Assembly: GCA_943735955.1 (NCBI GenBank)
Contig: OX030958.1
Location: 9,109,126-9,173,125 of the forward strand
Direction: 5' to 3'
DNA from: Piscicola geometra
Lineage: Eukaryota; Annelida; Clitellata; Hirudinida; Piscicolidae
DNA length: 64,000 nucleotides
This document shows positions 1 through 18,959 of the stretch, piece after piece. The notes below the pieces were generated by a model. That model was not told the DNA's origin. It did not search any database and saw only the letters and a list, made by a program, of their open reading frames with translations. Position 1 is the first letter of the stretch; every line of letters begins with the position of its first letter. The position numbers and the translations under genes are program-made.

Positions 1-177
1 CACAACACCACTCTAACACACAATTTCTACACCACTTCAACACCACAACAATACCACTACAACATTCCTCAACACCACATCAACACGGTTCCAACACCGC
101 AACAACATTTCACCAACCACCCATAAAACCGCCTACAAACTTTCACTCGAACACCGTTCGAACTCAACACCGCTCAG
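1..177. other. Intronic sequence upstream of the first visible Vsx exon
   Basis: The stretch is AAC/CAC-rich (repeated caac-accac words) and has no coding match. It should be the end of the preceding Vsx intron, closing at the CAG before position 178. Confidence 0.6.
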
Positions 178-3100
178 AACGATCTTCAGCAGTGGTCAGC
201 TGGAGGAGCTGGAAAAGACGTTCAAAGAGGCGCACTACCCTGACGTCTACCAGCGAGAAGTCCTCTCCCTCAAGACCGACCTGCCAGAAGACCGCATCCA
301 GGTGCTTTGTGTGGTGGTAACTTTGAGTAGGAACAAGTATGTAACATAGGCTAAGTCTAGTTGCAATTTGTTTAATGTTTTTTTTGAATAATGTAATTTT
401 GTGTTTAAGGCTTGTCCTCACTGTGGTCTTTTAGTAAAGTAATATATCATTTTTAGTTTCGAGTTTTATTAGCAATTACTATATTAGTGCTCTTGATTAT
501 AATATTGTAAGTTTTGATCAAATTTTCCAGTAAATAGAAACTCTCCACCACAAACACGACGAACTTAGCTACATCACGTTTTTGTCGCAGTTGTTGTGAT
601 AGTGTTGTTGAGATAGTGACGTGTGTTGTTGCGTGTGTGTAGTTGCTCTAATTAATTGTTCATGTTTCCTTGGGGATGCGTGATGTTTTTGTATCTTCGT
701 CATCTTCGTAGGGCTAGCAGCGCCTTCCTTCTCTCAAAACATCGACACTTCTCAACCTCGCTTGAAACAACAAGCAAACATTATCAAGATTAATAGGTAC
801 ACCAAAAACGCGTAAAATGATGTGATGGAGAGTAAAAAACGTCTGATGAAAAAGCCTCTCTGAGAACCCCGAACACAAAAAAATATGCGAAATTTTTTTA
901 CTATTTACAGACTTAGAAACACACATTCAAGCATATGAACAAGGACAAAAACAATCACACATACAAGAACAAAAATAAGAACACATACCAGCACACAAAC
1001 TGCCGTCGTCGCTGCTTATATTGGCTGCTTGTTTGTGACCGTTCCCTGGGCACCATTGATCTAGATTAATCGCTCCTCGTCCCCTCCCCATCCTTCTAAT
1101 TTCAACAGCTTTTTAAATTCTATTATGAAATTTATTTATTTCTCTGAGCTATTTTTTTATCGAATTTTTTGAAATTTCAAACTTATCAAATACTAGTCAA
1201 TGTCCCAAATAGAACACTTTTTTATTAGCTTCAATATTTTTTCTTGAATTTCATAAATTTCAATTGGTCTATTTACAAATTTATAGTTTCCAATCTATCG
1301 CTTCAATTCAATGTAAAAAACCTTTTTATTTTAATAGTTTGAACATTTTCTAAGACAGAAAACTTAACTATAATATTTATACGAACAAAATGTAATATAA
1401 ATTTTTTACTTCTTTTTAAAATTATAAATTTTTTCTTTACAATTTTTTCAAATCTTACAACTTTTCCCAACATAATTTAATTCTTACTACAACTTTTTTT
1501 ATATAATTCATTATAAAAATCTTATTAAAGAGTCATCCATAATTTACTAGGACTCTTTTCAAAACACTAAATCGCTCATTCTTCCTTATATTTCCTTATT
1601 CTTCCGAACGTCACTTCCTTCTATGAAATCCACCGATCAAAAAGTCTCTAACGACCAATCCCCCATACAATGAACCTGCCTTCAGTATTTATTATCACAT
1701 TTCAACAACCTACTTCACATTCGCTTGTACGTTACGATATCCATAGAATATTTTGAATAACTTCAGCATACACCAAATCATCTAATATATTCTTATTGTA
1801 AATAATTATTTTATTTTTAATAACTTCAGCATACACCAAATCATCTAATATATTCTTATTGTAAATAATTATTTTATTTTTAATAACTTTTCTTTGCATC
1901 TCACTCATCCAAAATTGAAACATCTCACATAATATTATTTACCATCCCACAATTTTTCGTCAGATACTGGTACACCACTCCATTTCACACTGAACCCTTG
2001 CATTCAACTCATTTCTACATCTTTCTATTCTAAAATAGAAGTTACCAGAAAGTTACCGCTCCTCCATCCCACACAACCTCAACCCCACTCCTCCATCCCA
2101 CACAACCTCAATCCCACTCCTCCATCCCACACAACCTCAACCCCACTCCTCCATCCCACACAACCTCAACCCCACTCTTCCATCCCACACAACCTCAACC
2201 CCACTCCTCCATCCCACACAACCTCAATCCCACTCCTCCATCCCACACAATCTCAACCTCACTCCTCTATCCCACACAACCTCAACCCCACTCCTCTATC
2301 CCACACAACCTCAATCCCACTCCTCCATCCCACACAACCTCAACCCCACTCCTCCATCCCACACAATCTCAACCTCACTCCTCCATCCCACACAACCTCA
2401 ACCCCACTCCTCCATCCCACACAATCTCAACCCCACTCCTCCATCCCACACAATCTCAACCTCACTCTTCCATCCCACACAACCTCAACCCCACTCCTCC
2501 ATCCCACACAACCTCAACCCCACTCCTCCATCCCACACAACCTCAATCCCACTCCTCCATCCCACACAATCTCAACCTCACTCCTCCATCCCACACAACC
2601 TCAACCCCACTCCTCCATCCCACACAATCTCAACCTCACTCCTCCATCCCACACAACCTCAATCCCACTCCTCCATCCCACACAATCTCAACCTCACTCC
2701 TCCATCCCACACAACCTCAACCCCACTCCTCCATCCCACACAACCTCAATCCCACTCCTCCATCCCACACAACCTCAACCCCACTCCTCCATCCCACACA
2801 ATCTCAACCTCACTCCTCCATCCCACACAACCTCAACCCCACTCCTCCATCCCACACAATCTCAACCCCACTCCTCCATCCCACACAATCTCAACCTCAC
2901 TCCTCCATCCCACACAACCTCAACCCCACTCCTCCATCCCACACAATCTCAACCCCACTCCTCCATCCCACACAATCTCAACCTCACTCCTCCATCCCAC
3001 ACAACCTCAACCCCACTCTTCCATCCCACACAACCTCAACCCCACTCCTCCATCCCACACAACTCCACCCCCGCTTCTCCATCCCACACCTTCCACGAAT

Positions 3101-4438
3101 CTCTTCAGAAGCCACAGAAACTCATCAGCAATCGCTCCCTTAACGGCAATAAGCGCCAGTTGCACATTCATGCATATACATTCCCCGCATAAATACCAAC
3201 ACATACAAACACACTCACACACCTCCACACGCATACACTAACACATATCCACATACAAACACATACAAACACATACAAATGTGCATACAGAGGCATGCAG
3301 ATTTGATGTAATGGAGGCTTAATTGAATTGCGTGTAGAGGGTTTATGAAAGCATTGTGCTTGCGAGGCAGGCATAAAGGAGGAGGTGGAGCAGAGAAGGA
3401 TGTCTAATTGATCGCCTCGCTTCCCATTGTCGACAAGAAATTGGGCGCTAGATCATCAGTTTGGCATTGTATTCTCAAATGAAGGGGCTTGTGCGCTGAT
3501 TGTGGTCAGAACTTCTTTGCAATTGGCAACTTCAAGAAAGATCTAACTAACATATTAAGGGAAATTATCTTTAGATACCTTATCTCTGGTAAATGTTTTA
3601 CTCAAATTAAAGGAATGGTTATTGACTAATTTATAATTTAAAAATGTGTCAAGCTTCATTCAGATCAATGTGAAAGAATAATTCAAATGAAATATGAATT
3701 TTTTAACAACCAAATTATTTAAAACAAAATATTATATTAAATTCTTGATGAAAAACTGTTTTATTTGTTTAAAGTAAAAAGTTAAATAAGAAGTATATTT
3801 TAGAACAGACAAATCGAATATATTCCACAAAATTATCATACGTCTGGAGCCGAATCCGTAACGGTCCTTCGAATATCCATTAAGACTTCTTTCTAGTCCG
3901 TTAGAACTCCAAAATTGGCATTAAAATCCTGTAAAAGTCTTTATTGAGACTATACGGTATTGCAAGACTTTGTGGGAAAATGAATCAACGCAAGCCCCTA
4001 TTAACCTTTTCATCCTTGTCAACTTCTGCAGACCTCTCAAACGATGACATATACTCCACGAAGAATTCCCTCGCAGCATAATTTCATATAGAACTTATAA
4101 GAAGATCAGGTCCTAGTGGGCGGCCAACGAGATGTGGATGGATGACTAGGTGGCATGATCACGTGATGAGAAAAATTCAACTCTTTCACCCAGCTATACA
4201 GCCATCCATCCATCTATTCATTTCTTCATCCATCTTGGTAGTCGGCCATCTCTCATGTAGGCACATAACGGGGCATTGGAATTCTTGGAAGACACTATTA
4301 ATCAGATTTAATATTCATAACACTCATCTCTATGTGCCCTTATGTGTGTTTTATGCCACGTGTTACATGCCCTCAGAAAAGCATCACACACAAACACACA
4401 CAAACACACACACACACAAACACACACACACGCACATG

Positions 4439-4470
<32 letters not shown>

Positions 4471-5499
4471 CATACATACACACACATGAGAAACATACAC
4501 ACATACAAACACACACACGCATGACAAACATACACACATACAAACACACACACACATGAAAAATATACACACATACAAATAGACACACACACACGAGGCA
4601 AACACACACAAACACACACACAGGTTTGGTTTCAGAACAGAAGAGCCAAGTGGCGCAAGACAGAGAAGACGTGGGGCAGGAGCAGCATAATGGCGGAGTA
4701 TGGCCTGTACGGAGCGATGGTTCGGCATTCTTTGCCGCTGCCCGAGTCGATCCTCAAGTCCGCAGAGGATGGAGTGGAAGAATCGTTCGCTCCGTGGCTT
4801 CTTAGTGAGTGTTCTGCTTTGTCTCTGCTATAACTTACAGCATCTAAGTCTCTGTTAATATTCAATGTTGAATGTTGGGTTGTGAGAGAGTAAATTGTAT
4901 GTTGTAGGTTGTACCTGTTTTAATACTGTATGCTGGGTTTGATGTTTCTCAAAACAATCCACGCAGGCATGCATAAGAAGACGATAGAATCGTCAAACAA
5001 GTCGAAAGAAAATGAAAACAAGGAAGGCAATAAAAATTCAAAAGAAACTGATAAAACTAATAATAAGAAAAAAATAAGTGAAAAGGTATGTGCTGATAAG
5101 AATAGTCTTGAGTTAAATCGAGTTCATACAAGCAAGAAAACTGACAAAAATACCTGTAGTGAAGAGGATGCTAGTGAAAAGACTAATGACGGAATCGTTA
5201 ATAACAACTGTCAAGGAAAGTTCTATCCTGAGAACGAAAAGCATTTGAACGGTGGTAAAACAATCTATCAAAGTGTATACAACAACAATAACAGCAACAG
5301 TAGCATATGTATCAATGGTAGTACCAACAACGACTCCAACGACAATCACAACCATGATATCGACGTCCTTGTATGTGACGATGACCTCAATAACGAATCA
5401 ACGAGTCAAAAAACAACAGCAACAACTGCATTGTCCCCACCACACGCAACAACAACAATAACCGTACTATCTGCAACAACAGCTACAACACAACCTTGA
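178..5499 (+). CDS. Vsx: Vsx (visual system homeobox) paired-like homeodomain transcription factor, 5'-partial
   Basis: Exons: 178-301, 4624-4804, 4967-5499; earlier exons lie outside the window. Exon 1 encodes homeodomain helices 1-2 ([16 protein letters not shown], then [11 protein letters not shown]). Exon 2 resumes at [15 protein letters not shown], so the intron splits the homeobox just before WFQNR, and position 50 is Gln. The following [16 protein letters not shown] and [14 protein letters not shown] are the CVC domain that marks Vsx/Chx10/CEH-10 proteins. PWLL then continues as MHKKTIE in exon 3. The C-terminal tail is Lys/Asn/Ser/Thr-rich and of low complexity. Family members are nuclear DNA-binding regulators of retinal and interneuron fate. 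All junctions are GT-AG; the exon 2 acceptor ends a (CA)n run. The first exon start (178) is inferred from the family alignment. Confidence 0.93.
1756..1890. repeat. Two-copy 63-bp tandem duplication in Vsx intron
   Basis: The 63-bp AT-rich unit starting aataacttcagc occurs at 1756-1818 and again at 1819-1881 with no visible difference, followed by the first bases of a third copy. Perfect identity suggests a recent event. Confidence 0.9.
2060..3090. repeat. 29-bp minisatellite, about 35 copies, Vsx intron
   Basis: A head-to-tail array of a 29-bp unit (consensus begins cctccatcccacacaacct). Most variants are C/T changes (cctcaacc versus tctcaacc, ctcctcc versus ctcttcc). The last units near 3061-3090 diverge. 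The array sits in the homeobox-splitting intron. Confidence 0.95.
3296..3540. promoter_or_regulatory. Candidate cis-regulatory block in the Vsx homeobox intron
   Basis: This is a non-repetitive island between the minisatellite and AT-rich filler. It holds homeodomain-type cores (gcttaattgaattg near 3318, ctaattgatcg near 3403) and a SOX-like ccattgtc near 3425. Vsx/Chx10 proteins bind TAATT-type sites, so autoregulation is possible. This is inference from motif content only. Confidence 0.3.
4384..4622. repeat. (CA)n microsatellite ending at the Vsx exon 2 acceptor
   Basis: Interrupted CA repeat with interspersed caaa and cata words. It runs directly into acacag, the acceptor of Vsx exon 2, and replaces an ordinary pyrimidine tract. 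Confidence 0.9.
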
Positions 5500-6599
5500 C
5501 TCAATCATTTCCTTTTGAGAATACCAACTGATTGGCCTGTTATTGGATCCCTTTACACTCTTTTTATTAAACTAAAAATCGATGTATATATGATAATAAT
5601 TCTAAATTTAGTTTTGAAAATTAATCTTATATTATATATAATATTTATTAATATTAATATAAAAATGGTGTATTGGTTCCAATTTTTACTTTGATTAGTT
5701 ACCACTTAGTCGCACTGAGTTGCAGTGCACATATGAGAACAAATGTTTGCTGCTAATCAGAATGTTGATTATTTTCATAATCATTACCACCATCCTCATC
5801 ATCATCATCCTCATTATCATCACCACCATCATCATCTTCATCATCACCATCATCATCATCATGTAACTTTTCCACCAACCTTCACATGCCATCAACTGTA
5901 GAGATTGTTTCAATAAACTCAATTTAAATGTTTTTGTCTTTGTCAAAGCTGATGAATATATAAATGATGATTATAATGATTGAGACTCAATCATCGAGTT
6001 AACTTCAATTTTTTGAGTTTTTTTGATAACTTTTTTTATAGATAATATATCAGCATTAAGAGTTTTTTAAAACTAAGAAATTAATTTTTAAGTAAATAAA
6101 CTTTTGCTCCGCTTTCTTCGTTTCAACCACCCACCCACCCACCATGGCAAGCGTCCTCTGGGAGACAAGCAATTAGGAGATGGCCTGCTAATCTCAAAAG
6201 TGGATTTAGAATTAATGTTTTCCAAGATTCAATTCTTGCACTCGGCTTGAGTCTACGACTGATGAATCGACCGGAGAACGAGCGTTAGGTCTTTCATGAA
6301 TTGCCATTTTAAGGCATTTTAAATGGAATGTATCGAAAATCTGTGAAGAGAACTTAGAGTAAGAGTGATTATTTGCCATTGTTAATTTGATCATCGTAGG
6401 AGGAGGCATGCAAGGTGTGAAAGCATGTAACTACGAAAATCGTTGAAACAGCACTTGATTCACATAATCACGAGTAATTCGATCAACTTCCTTGAACACA
6501 CATAACCGCAAAACACACATTTATTCACTTCAACAAAAACACACATACAAGCAAGCTCTTGCACATAACGTGATGTTAAAAAAATAGGAAAAAACATAC

Positions 6600-6724
<125 letters not shown>

Positions 6725-6980
6725 TACACAAACACACACACACACAAACGAAAACACGCACGCACACAAATACACATACAAAACTACTTTAATATTCATA
6801 CAATGGAAATCCGCTTACATTAGAAACCAATAAAGAAGGCATGCAAATCGAATAATAAGACCTGCAATAAGTCAAGCAGCCACCCATCCATTCTGCCTCC
6901 GCAGCGCCCTTACATCATATAACTTATATCGTATAAGTCAGATACTTACGTGCCGATATGGAGGTGTGACGACTATACTG

Positions 6981-7045
6981 AGCGCTCTTGAATTTGAAGA
7001 AAGAGCGCTATAGAAATCTATTTGATTGATTGATTGATTGATTGA
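6981..7045 (+). repeat. SINE-like 3' end: AGCGCTCTT hairpin with (TTGA)n tail
   Basis: Arms agcgctctt (6981-6989) and aagagcgct (7001-7009) are perfect inverted repeats. They are followed by atagaaatcta and a (ttga)n tail. The same unit occurs inverted at 31061-31125. A GC-rich hairpin plus a short tandem tail is typical of the 3' end of short interspersed elements. The 5' extent is unclear. Confidence 0.6.
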
Positions 7046-8229
7046 GAAAAAAGTATACGTGCATATACAATGTCACATACATTCATACACATAAAATTTA
7101 AATGCACACATACAATTTTACATACATACACATAAAATGTCAATAAACACATACAAAGTTACATACACATACATGCAATTACAGTGTTACACAGACCTAT
7201 CTACACACATACATAAATACATACACACATACATACATACAAGCACACGTCAAGCAAGCAGGCAGGCTGTGGTAGGGCAGGGGAGGCTAAGTGAATTAGC
7301 AGCCACTTTGACAAACTCAATTACTGCCTCCATCGATCACTACTAACCAGTTCGTCTGCTCCGCTCTGACTCTAAGTGTGCCTTGTTATGTCTTCCTATG
7401 TGTCTTTTTATGTGTTCTTATGTGTCTTTATGCTTGCGTCTATCCTGCTTATTGGACGTTGCAGTATTGTGTGTTTTTGTAATTGATTTTAGGGTGACAA
7501 GCTGCTCGAATGCTTTGACGCATTTCTGAATGGAATGCACGCAGGATAGGAATGTGTGAATGTAAGCTTGTGATTGTATTTTTCTATGGGGTTAGTGAGG
7601 CTTCTGTGAGGTTTTGCCAGGAAACCTCTGGTCGCCTCTAAAAATAAAATCTCGAAAAACAATAATGAAAAAACATTTTTTTTTAATATTTAAAAACATG
7701 AAAACAAACATTTATTTAAAAAAATTAAAATACCGTACAAAAACATACACACACATAATATACACACACAAAAAACACAAAAACACATAAAAAATCAGAC
7801 AAAATATAAAATAAATTGACGCGAGAAGCACGCAGAGGCGTTTCGAAGGCAGTACTCAGGCACACCAGGCACCTCGTCACATTCCAATTAAGAAAGCGCC
7901 ATTGACATCTTCCTTATTATCGACCAAAGAACTTAATAATTACCACGTGCCAGCATAGACACTTTAGCCTTTCGACGCTTAATCGTCCGCTTCGTTTAAT
8001 ATCGCCCACTTTATTGATCACGCTTTTGATGCAATTTACAAGTTCTTGCTTGTCAGTGCTTGAGCATGCTCTAAATGCCTGCAACGTCATTGCATCATCA
8101 CCATCATCAACATCACCAACATCACCATCTATTTTGCATCTGCCACAAGCTCTCACTAATCCACTATACCACTTTATTACCATCCTACTTATCTTCAGCA
8201 TCATAACTGTAAAAATCATATATATTATC

Positions 8230-8244
8230 ATCATCATCCTCATC

Positions 8245-8317
<73 letters not shown>

Positions 8318-8425
8318 CCATCATCATCACAACCTCCACCATCATCATATTCATCCTCATTATCATCATCATCATCATCACCACCACCAGAACTACCATC
8401 ATTATCATCATCATCCTCACCGTCA
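8230..8425. repeat. (ATC)n trinucleotide microsatellite
   Basis: Tandem ATC/ACC triplets, long enough to create poly-Ile and poly-Met open frames on the two strands. These frames are not genes. Confidence 0.95.
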
Positions 8426-9294
8426 CCAGCGTCATCGTCATGACTCGGTTAAACGCCACTTTAAGCTCCATCGTTATTGCATTGTATCTTAGTCTGCCTC
8501 TCTCTCAAATCACATCTCGTTCCCCTGCAAAATTCCTTGACTTCTCTTCTTCCTTCTCATCTTTCTATCATATTCGTTTCTTTTTTCTCATCTTTTTATC
8601 ACCATGTTTCTTTCTTTATCATCTCTTCTTCATTATTATTTATCATATTTTTTCAATCACCATTATACTCTTTTTTTCTATTTTAAAATCATCATCAATC
8701 AATTTATATTTTCAACTGTAATATTAATAAAAAACAAGGTATAATACTTGACTTAAAACGATTGATTTTTTGTATAATCTGTGTTTTTATGTATGTATGT
8801 TTGTTTGCTTTTATGTGTTCTTGTACGGGTACTTGTACGTGTGTGTGCAAGTGTGTGTAGGGCACATGAGGTTAAGGTGAGTAGTCCCAATAAAGATTCA
8901 TCTATCAAGTACAAGATGGCGTGATCAGCTCTTCTGTGTGTGTGTTTGTGCGTGTGTGTGTATATTTGTGTGTGTGTGTGTGTGTGTTTGTTTGTGTGTG
9001 TGTGTGTGTGTGTGTGCGTGTGTGTGTGTGCGAGAACATACCTGAGAATGGATGATGGAGTATGCATGTGAAAGTCTCCAAGGAGGTATGAACCCTGCAC
9101 ACCTCGATCGCTTTTAATCATCTTTCAATACGTCATCATCACTTTCCTCACAACATCATCATCATCTAATAATATGAAATTGTCATCGTCATCATCGTTG
9201 TCATCAGATCATTCTCATTCCCGGCACATCCCCATCACAATTTCCATTCATCCTCATCAGCTTCATTTTTATATCAATTTAAAGTCGATAGTTT

Positions 9295-9480
9295 GAAAGA
9301 GATATTGCTGTGCCTTTAATAAAGTGCTCTTTGAATAGATGCAACTGATGGCTGCGATAATACACGTGTCAGGTCTAGAGACCGCAATAATCGATGCTTC
9401 TGCACTTAAAGCCTTTGATCGCTCCAAGTGGACGCCATATAAATCATGACTCTTTTGTATTCAAGTGCTCTGTTGAAAAG
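9295..9480. promoter_or_regulatory. Candidate intergenic regulatory block
   Basis: A non-repetitive stretch unlike its SSR-rich surroundings. It includes an E-box core (acacgtgtca), taatcgat, and a TCF/LEF-like cctttgatc. There is no open frame. The enhancer role, possibly for Vsx, is a guess from motif density. Confidence 0.25.
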
Positions 9481-10269
9481 CCCGTCAACCCTGTGCTTCC
9501 TGCGTGTTTTGCTATACCGTGGTGTCATTTTTGGAGAGTTTAATGGAATTGGAAAATAAATTTAATTGAGAGATGCTGATGGTGCAGTATGGAAGATTGC
9601 GAGAGGCTAGGGAGTGAGAAGGGGGAGGGGGAGGTCACTGCATAAAGGACTTGATCGTATTACGAGTACCTTGTGTGCATGATGATTCGATTTGTGTCTA
9701 TGTGTCTATATGCAACTCTTTGTGGATTTCTCAGTATGCATATATGTCTTAACATATTTGTTAATTGAAAAGTGTGAATATCTGTGGGTTTTGTGCTTGG
9801 CTGATAAATCTTTTAAAATGCTCATTAACTTTTTAAAACCGATGAATTTGAAGCTTCATAGACTAGCATATATTTTATCCAAAAAATCTGTTTAAGTCTC
9901 ACCGAATAACTTAATCTGAATATTTATTTGAGTAAAATATATAATATTATGAGTAAAATGCTTGAAGTTTAAGTGTCATTTCAAGAAACCAAGAATACCT
10001 AGCAGATGCTGAAATAGAGATGTAGAACAAAGTCGTCCTAGAACCAATATAATACTTTCTTCAAGCCAAACGCCTGAAACTTGTGAAGCTTCAAAGCAAA
10101 AAGGTGAGCATGGTATGATCTATTCAGAGGTTAAATAAAGTAGAAATGCATCAAAATCAAAAAAACTAAAATTTATGTTTGAAAAATTAAATTTATGTAA
10201 ATTTCAAGTGGCATAACCGATGATTAATTTGGCGACAACATTGGATAAAGCAAGTTGGAAGCAAGCACA

Positions 10270-10965
10270 TCAGCAAAAGAACTGGCTACACGCACACATG
10301 TTGATTTCTCTGACGTTCATCAGGGCTCGAACCCTCTTGCTCTGAGGGGGTCCTCTGTTCAACCACACCCCTCCATCCTCGTCCACCGTCGACTCCATCG
10401 CACCGTCACACGTAAAGCGCACCTTTGGTGTATAATGAAATATTTCTCACATTATTTTAAATCAAGTTTTTCCTCGTTAATTATTATATTGATTCCATAC
10501 TTATAGTAAAATCCGTTCATAATGGAATGAATTAAATCGGACAAGTTCAATTACTCTTCTGTTCAAGGTGGTGCTTGGGCGACAACACATGAGAGGCCCT
10601 GACGGATTGCGGCATTGGCCACACATCTTCCAGCGCTGAAGGGGAGCTGACGTGCAGTTGAGAAAGTTCAAGGTGAGTGGCGTGTTCAGCTGTACCAGAC
10701 CACTCGCTTCGTTGCACTCCACCTTTGTTAGTGGTTTATTGGTGAGTAAAAAAATATTTGATTCGAAAGGGGGAGCAGCAAAAGTTAAACATTCATCTTT
10801 TCAAAAAACATACTTGTGGCAAGATAAGGTCGCATGGCTTGTCGATACACAGTCTGCTTTCGAGCTTCATTTCACAGGCGCTGTTGTTGCTACTCATGCG
10901 CACTGAGACGCCCTCTCCACACGTCTTGGAGCAGGCCGTCCATGGAGTCAGCATCACCTTCATGC
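10270..10965 (-). CDS. CCN-family (CYR61/CTGF/NOV-type) TSP1 and CT cystine-knot domains, N-terminal part missing
   Basis: Exons on the minus strand: 10965 or 10957 to 10814, 10722-10555, 10422-10270. The first encodes a CCN-type thrombospondin-1 repeat (TPWTACSKTCGEGVS, then RLCIDKPCD). The second encodes the start of the CT domain (LNCTS, KMCGQCRN, LMCCRP). The third ends it (VRFTCDG, NMCACSQFFC, stop). All three junctions are phase 0. CCN proteins are secreted matricellular signals, normally IGFBP-VWC-TSP1-CT. I find no IGFBP or VWC exon in the 166 bp to QSOX or in QSOX introns. The 5' end could be a truncated gene starting at the in-frame ATG (10963), an exon of a CCN gene that encloses QSOX, or a 3' extension of QSOX (acceptor at 10965, phase 1). 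Confidence 0.85.
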
Positions 10966-11008
10966 CTTACAGGGGGGCACGCGTTGTGTTAAACATTAAA
11001 AATAAAAT

Positions 11009-11014
11009 TTTATT
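11009..11014 (-). terminator. Poly(A) signal AATAAA downstream of QSOX
   Basis: On the minus strand AATAAA lies about 117 nt after the QSOX stop codon and 44 nt before the CCN TSP1 exon. It could end the QSOX mRNA and would compete with any read-through into the CCN exons. Confidence 0.45.
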
Positions 11015-11130
11015 CAAAAACTTATAAATTCTGTGCTCATAAAGATAGCCAATTAAATCAATGTAATATTCGCCAAAACTTTAATACAGTTCAGGCTTAA
11101 ACCGCTAACGGCTAAGTCATTGAACCAAAC

Positions 11131-17661
<6,531 letters not shown>

Positions 17662-18907
17662 CTCATACCAAGCTCAGATTGCTGGTTGAGAAGAGGCGAA
17701 TCTTGTTGAATAAATAGAATACATAGACTGTCCAAACTATTTCACTAAACAGGCGTTTTGTTTATATAGAAAGTAACCGGAAAGTTTTTTTTTGTATAAT
17801 TGCATATGTATTTATATATTGTTATAATACACATGGGAAAGAAATATAGATGCATATAGATGCAGAGAACGACGTGCTCGTATGAGATTCGATACATGAA
17901 AAGCATATTATTAATATCCTTATAGGACATTAATATCTAGTCAACCATCTGCTGCCGTAACTGCATGTTGTAAAGAAAAGCCGCACGTCATTGAGTAAAT
18001 GCTCATTAATATTTAAAGAAACCAAAATATACAGAAAACATATTTTAAAAATAGAGGATAAAAAGTATCAAAAGATTTGTAAACGAGAAACCTCATCAAT
18101 AAGGAGAAAAATGTTACCCATGCGTTACATAACAATGCGTTTTGGACCTTTTTATTTCAGATATTGTTTTTATCAAGTACGAATTCAATTTTTTGATGTT
18201 CAAATATGTGTTTAAAATTGCATTTTTATGCTTTTTCAAAATCAATATGCCGAAGCCTAAAAGTGTGCAATTGACAAACTTTAACATCTGCAGAAGAGAT
18301 TATTGATGCGAGTAACATTGTTCAATAAAGTTTTTTACAAAATTACTATTAAGATAGTTAAACTGTTAAATTTGTTTTAAAAAATTGTAATTTCGATTCT
18401 TTGAGAAAGTGTAAAGTGTGTGGGGAAATGCGGAAGTAAAACTTTTAAATAGGATTTAAGAATGAACCTAGATTCGACTCAAAGTCTCCTAGAGATCATA
18501 TATTATCTTGCCATGTCCTTATAAATGACCGAGAAATGCAAATTACACATGCTTATTTTATATGATAAGTGACGTGTGTATTATTTTAATGTTATCAATT
18601 TTGTGTACTTTAGATTACTTTTTAATTCAAGCATTCTGAGTCTTTAAAATATACTAATTTATTTTTAATAATATGTATGTTAAAGCATAAAAAGTTTATC
18701 GGTGTGCAAAAGTGAATTTTTAATTTTCTATTGTAAAAAAGATCACATGAAAAAAGCCAGAGAAAATCAAGAAGGGGACACAACGTGCGGTATGTTTAAA
18801 AATTTAAAGTGCACTAGAATTAATGTTTTCAAGTGTAGATTGATAATTTTTGTGTATTTGCATCTGTAGTAAGTTTATTCCGTACTGATTCGAAGTGCTA
18901 TTCATTA

Positions 18908-18946
18908 AAATCTGAGAATTCTTAAAGTTTGAGAATTCTCAGATTT
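18908..18946. repeat. Perfect 15-bp inverted repeat with 9-nt loop
   Basis: Left arm aaatctgagaattct (18908-18922) and right arm agaattctcagattt (18932-18946) are exact reverse complements, separated by taaagtttg. No element termini or target duplications were seen around it. Confidence 0.85.
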
Positions 18947-18959
18947 AAGACTTAAACTT

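Noticed and set aside
2060..3090. Considered as a CRISPR-like repeat array
   Set aside because: The units are directly adjacent without unique spacers, and the window is eukaryotic.
4080..4165. Peptide resembling the GRP-x-RW motif at the end of LINE ORFs ([16 protein letters not shown])
   Set aside because: Only about 20 residues match and no flanking RT signature was found on either side.
4142..4559. Frames ending in Thr-His repeats
   Set aside because: Driven by the (CA)n tract before Vsx exon 2.
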